64,000 nucleotides of DNA. Origin: Bacteroides neonati (GTDB lineage: Bacteria > Bacteroidota > Bacteroidia > Bacteroidales > Bacteroidaceae). Both the position numbers and the translations under genes were made by a program. This document shows positions 61,497 through 64,000 of this stretch, piece after piece. The stretch spans positions 248,001 through 312,000 of the forward strand of contig NZ_HG726020.1 in assembly GCF_000499785.1 (NCBI RefSeq), written 5' to 3'. The notes beneath the pieces are model-generated. The model did no database searches, was not told where the DNA came from, and saw nothing but the letters and a program-made list of their open reading frames with translations. How positions within the stretch are numbered: the first letter of the stretch is position 1; every line of letters begins with the position of its first letter.

Positions 61497-61880
61497 ATGA
61501 GAGCAAACATGAAAGAGTATGCGGCAGTAGAAGCTGCGGCGATGAAATTTGTAAAGAGTGTGGCTGAGGGCAATAGTGCCTATGCCAAAGAATTATTTTG
61601 CGATGAAGCGGTTCTGTTCGGCTATCTCGATGGAAAATTAGAGCACGGTTCCATCCAAGCATTTTATGACAATGTAGATTCGGTAGGTGCCGGAAATGAT
61701 TTTCAGGCACGCATTGATGTGGTTGCTGTTGAAGAGACGTTAGCTGTGGTGCGTGTGCTTGAAGAGAAATGGGGCGGCCGCATTGATTTCACCGATTACT
61801 TGCTTCTGTTGAAAATAGATGGTGAGTGGAAATGTGTAGCTAAAGCCTACAATCAGAATTCAGACACCATAAAGAGATAA
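61497..61880 (+). CDS. NTF2-like / putative lumazine-binding protein
   Basis: A 127-residue single NTF2-like cone domain (AAAMKFVKSVAEGNSAYAKELFCDEAVLFGYLDGKLEHGSIQAFYDNV ... ARIDVVAVEETLAVVRVLEEKWGGRIDFTDYLLLLKIDGEWKCVAKAYN) of the lumazine-binding-like type. It has no signal peptide, so it is cytosolic. It is first in a tight operon with a flavodoxin-type reductase (4-bp gap) and a lipoprotein version of the same fold. The substrate is unknown; a role in small-molecule or reactive-electrophile metabolism is only inference. Confidence 0.8.
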   Translation: MRANMKEYAAVEAAAMKFVKSVAEGNSAYAKELFCDEAVLFGYLDGKLEHGSIQAFYDNVDSVGAGNDFQARIDVVAVEETLAVVRVLEEKWGGRIDFTDYLLLLKIDGEWKCVAKAYNQNSDTIKR

Positions 61881-61883
61881 ATT

Positions 61884-62504
61884 ATGAAAGTATTATTGAT
61901 AAACGGTAGTCCTAATGAACATGGCTGCACCTATACAGCACTGTCAGAAGTGGCAAACACCTTACAAGGACACAACATAACAACAGAAATCTTACATATA
62001 GGTAAAAAGGCTATTCCGGGATGTATTGCCTGTATGAAATGTATGGAAACCGGACACTGTTTCCACAATGATAAAGTACAGGAAATTCAAGGGCGATTAG
62101 AAGAGTTTGATGCTATTATTCTTGGCTCACCTGTTTATTATAGTGCTCCATCGGGACAGTTAATTGCCTTTTTAAATCGATTATTCTTTGCCACAGAGGG
62201 GCGCATGGCGGGCAAACTTGGAGCGGCGGTAGTCTCTTGCCGTAGAGGTGGTGCATCAGCAACATTCGAGCAACTAAACCAGTACTTTACAATCTCCAAT
62301 ATGCCCATTGTTTCATCTCAGTATTGGAATTCAGTACACGGATTCACTCCCGATGATGTCAAGAAAGACAAAGAGGGCTTGCAAACAATGCGAGTACTTG
62401 GCGAAAATATGGCATGGTTGCTCAAATGCATTGAATCAGGACGTAAGAATGGGATTTCACTTCCCAAATATGAACCGAGAATAATGACCCATTTTATCCA
62501 ATAA
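61884..62504 (+). CDS. NAD(P)H-dependent FMN reductase / flavodoxin-family protein
   Basis: A 206-residue protein with the flavodoxin-like fold. The FMN phosphate loop is LLINGSPNEHGCTYTAL (~3-19). A CIACMKCMETGHC Cys cluster (~50-62) and ILGSPVYYSAPSGQLIAFLNR (~76-96) follow. The Cys motif is typical of the iron-sulfur-flavoprotein/NADPH-dependent oxidoreductase group, which reduces quinones, flavins or nitro compounds. Coupled to the NTF2-like gene by 4 bp; the next gene begins 8 bp downstream. Confidence 0.88.
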   Translation: MKVLLINGSPNEHGCTYTALSEVANTLQGHNITTEILHIGKKAIPGCIACMKCMETGHCFHNDKVQEIQGRLEEFDAIILGSPVYYSAPSGQLIAFLNRLFFATEGRMAGKLGAAVVSCRRGGASATFEQLNQYFTISNMPIVSSQYWNSVHGFTPDDVKKDKEGLQTMRVLGENMAWLLKCIESGRKNGISLPKYEPRIMTHFIQ

Positions 62505-62511
62505 AAACAAT

Positions 62512-62988
62512 ATGACTAAAATTTATTTATTAACCGTTTTGTGTTCCTTATTTTTCATTTCATGCAATTGCAACAATTCATCCAAATGTAATAAGGAATC
62601 AGAAGAATGTAAAACAACAAAAAAAGTAGAAACTATGTGTAACGAAAAAGAAAAAAATGATATAGCTCAGACAATCGAGTACTATATCGAAGGTGGTCGT
62701 CAGGCTAATAGTAAAATTACGGCAAAGGCTTTCTCTGAGACAGCTACAATGTCATGGTCGGAAAATGGAAGATTGAAAAGTGTTCCAATCAGTGTATTAT
62801 ATGAAATTGTAGATGGCGGCAAACCTGCTTCTGCAAGCTACCAAATCACTGATTGTAATATTGAAAGCAGTATCGCCATTGTCCGTATTGAATCGCAATT
62901 TGGAGATGCTAAATATACCGATATGTTTACGTTGGTAAAAGATGGCAGTGAGTGGAAAATTATTAGCAAAATATACCATGCCAAATAA
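62512..62988 (+). CDS. NTF2-like lipoprotein
   Basis: A 158-residue protein. The lipoprotein signal ends LFFISC (Cys about residue 18), followed by a Cys/Asn/Lys-rich linker (NCNNSSKCNKESEECKTTKK). The NTF2-like domain runs from ~45 to the end (IAQTIEYYIEGGRQANSKITAKAFSETATMSWSENGRLKSV...ASYQITDCNIESSIAIVRIESQFGDAKYTDMFTLVKDGSEWKIISKIY). It is a periplasm- or membrane-anchored relative of the cytosolic first gene of the operon. The function is unknown. Confidence 0.8.
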   Translation: MTKIYLLTVLCSLFFISCNCNNSSKCNKESEECKTTKKVETMCNEKEKNDIAQTIEYYIEGGRQANSKITAKAFSETATMSWSENGRLKSVPISVLYEIVDGGKPASASYQITDCNIESSIAIVRIESQFGDAKYTDMFTLVKDGSEWKIISKIYHAK

Positions 62989-63046
62989 CATTGAAGAGCA
63001 GCAATAAAATAATCGTTGATGATTGTACCGTGAAATAACAGACTAT

Positions 63047-63082
63047 CTATCCAATTGAAGCCACATCACTTCAATTGGATAG
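63047..63082 (+). terminator. Perfect hairpin after the NTF2/flavodoxin operon
   Basis: A 14-bp perfect stem CTATCCAATTGAAG/CTTCAATTGGATAG with an 8-nt loop. No T-run follows (AAGTTAAG), so it may act as a stabiliser or Rho-assisted terminator. Confidence 0.65.
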
Positions 63083-63139
63083 AAGTTAAGAAATTCAGGA
63101 TTGACATAGTGTTATATCTAATATTTTTCGCTTAATAAA

Positions 63140-63171
63140 TTTGGTTGTTTCCGAAAAGTAACATATCTTTG
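63140..63171 (+). promoter_or_regulatory. Promoter of the TetR-family gene
   Basis: TTTG (63140-63143), a 20-bp spacer, then TATCTTTG (63164-63171). An exact consensus match, 26 bp before the ATG. Confidence 0.8.
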
Positions 63172-63197
63172 TTCCCAATTAGAAACATATTCATTTT

Positions 63198-63806
63198 ATG
63201 AAAGAGAAAAGCAAGCCCGTAGAAAGAGATAGAGAGGCTACCGAACAACGACTGATTGACACCATCGGTCAGATGGTTGCAGAGCAAGGTTTTGAGAAAA
63301 TTGGCATTAATGCCGTTGCCGCTCAATCGGGCGTGTCGAAGATATTGATATATCGCTACTTCGGTTCGGTAGAGGGGCTTATGGCAGCTTATATTCGCAA
63401 GCACGATTTTTGGCTCAATTTTCCGCTGGAGACTCCCACAAAAGAGGAATTGCCCGATTTTGTAAAAACGATGTTCAAAAATCAGATTGAGCAGCTTCGG
63501 AGTAATCCAACACTTAGGATGTTGCATCGTTGGGAGCTATCGTGTAACAATGAGATTATCACCAAACTTCGCCAGCAACGGGAACAGACAGGCTATCGCA
63601 TTGTCGAGATGGCGAGTCAGTTGATGGGCTATCCAAAGGAAGAGGTAGCGGTGATGGCTTCGGTCGTTACAGCATCAATAACCTATTTGGTTATGTTGGG
63701 TGAGTTCTGTCCGGTATTTAACGGCATTCCCATTAATGAGGATGCAGGTTGGGAACAAATGAATGCCGGAATAGATACATTGATAGATAAAGTATTAAGA
63801 GCATAG
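63198..63806 (+). CDS. TetR/AcrR-family transcriptional regulator
   Basis: A 202-residue protein. The N-terminal TetR HTH spans ~15-60 (RLIDTIGQMVAEQGFEKIGINAVAAQSGVSKILIYRYFGSVEGLMAAYI). The helical C-terminal ligand domain (~75-202) includes LRMLHRWELSCNNEIITKLRQQREQTGYRIVEM. It is transcribed toward the nitroreductase gene 64 bp downstream, which it probably controls, and likely represses itself from the promoter at 63140-63171. Confidence 0.9.
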   Translation: MKEKSKPVERDREATEQRLIDTIGQMVAEQGFEKIGINAVAAQSGVSKILIYRYFGSVEGLMAAYIRKHDFWLNFPLETPTKEELPDFVKTMFKNQIEQLRSNPTLRMLHRWELSCNNEIITKLRQQREQTGYRIVEMASQLMGYPKEEVAVMASVVTASITYLVMLGEFCPVFNGIPINEDAGWEQMNAGIDTLIDKVLRA

Positions 63807-63869
63807 ACCGCCCAAGCATCAGAAAGATGTTTTTTTGCCCTAAATGTTCCCGATAAGTAACAATGAAAT

Positions 63870-64000
63870 ATGAATAAGACAATGAATCCCGATTTCTTGG
63901 AAATAATAAGGTATGCAACGAAAGCTCCGTCGGGACACAACACCCAACCGTGGCGGTTCAGCCTTGCGGAAAACACAATAAGCATCAGACCTAATTTTGA
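63870..64000 (+). CDS. Nitroreductase-like protein, 3' truncated by window
   Basis: The reading from ATG 63870 is open to the window edge: MNKTMNPDFLEIIRYATKAPSGHNTQPWRFSLAEN. RYATKAPSGHNTQPWRF is the FMN-binding N-terminal motif of nitroreductase-fold proteins (the Acg-like branch has this SGHNTQPW form). Only the first ~43 residues are visible. It follows the TetR gene, so the two are likely a regulator-target pair. Confidence 0.75.
   Translation, partial: MNKTMNPDFLEIIRYATKAPSGHNTQPWRFSLAENTISIRPNF

Overview
The window looks like chromosomal DNA of a gut Bacteroidales bacterium (Bacteroides or a close relative). The evidence is a SusC/SusD pair driven by an ECF sigma factor and FecR anti-sigma, Bacteroidetes-type promoters (TTTG about 20 bp upstream of TAnnTTTG), FtsX-type permease arrays, and the DNA-processing genes typical of Bacteroides conjugative/integrative elements. 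No rRNA, tRNA or CRISPR array is visible.

Layout. (1) 1-6.1 kb: the end of a secreted polysaccharide-degradation operon (GH88-DUF2264 fusion, heparinase II/III-like lyase, GH2), closed by a strong terminator. (2) 6.2-17.1 kb, minus strand: an ABC efflux-type array with one adaptor, one ATPase, six FtsX/MacB-like permeases in three A/B pairs and a DUF2807 protein; a 640-bp gap in the middle carries four 22-bp tandem repeats. (3) 17.2-27 kb: housekeeping and envelope genes (LysM glucosaminidase, cytidine deaminase, RclA-like flavoprotein, an SDR with a signal peptide, two outer-membrane proteins, a split LysO lysine exporter). (4) 27.3-36.9 kb: a polysaccharide utilization locus with trans-envelope signalling (ECF sigma, FecR, SusC with STN domain, SusD, a large secreted protein), then a DyP peroxidase. 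(5) 37.9-39.6 kb: decayed mobile DNA (IS OrfA fragment, inactivated Mpi-type invertase) and a 57-bp near-perfect palindrome. (6) 39.7-60.2 kb: an integrative-element-like island with a winged-helix/nucleotidyltransferase/metallophosphoesterase operon, two HTH genes around a primase-helicase, a structured non-coding element before a DHFR-like gene, a two-reverse-transcriptase defence system (DRT3), and the block DUF3945 - topB - DUF1896 - giant methylase/helicase. No integrase, relaxase or tra gene is in view, so the element's ends lie elsewhere or it is incomplete. (7) 60.5-64 kb: an AraC regulator with a three-gene NTF2/flavodoxin operon, then a TetR regulator and the start of a nitroreductase gene.

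The most notable system is at 46.0-50.1 kb: an XRE regulator, two overlapping reverse transcriptase genes (drt3a, drt3b), and immediately downstream a short AT-rich stretch that reads as a structured non-coding RNA, with an ACACACA tract, a perfect 7-bp hairpin, an intrinsic terminator and an 8-bp long-range pairing into the terminator loop. Second is the unnamed wHTH/nucleotidyltransferase/phosphoesterase operon at 39.7-41.6 kb. Third is a nested, co-linear stem structure at 45.15-45.30 kb. A pair of near-identical operators at exactly the same distance from the -7 boxes of the AraC gene and of the following operon defines that regulator's likely targets.
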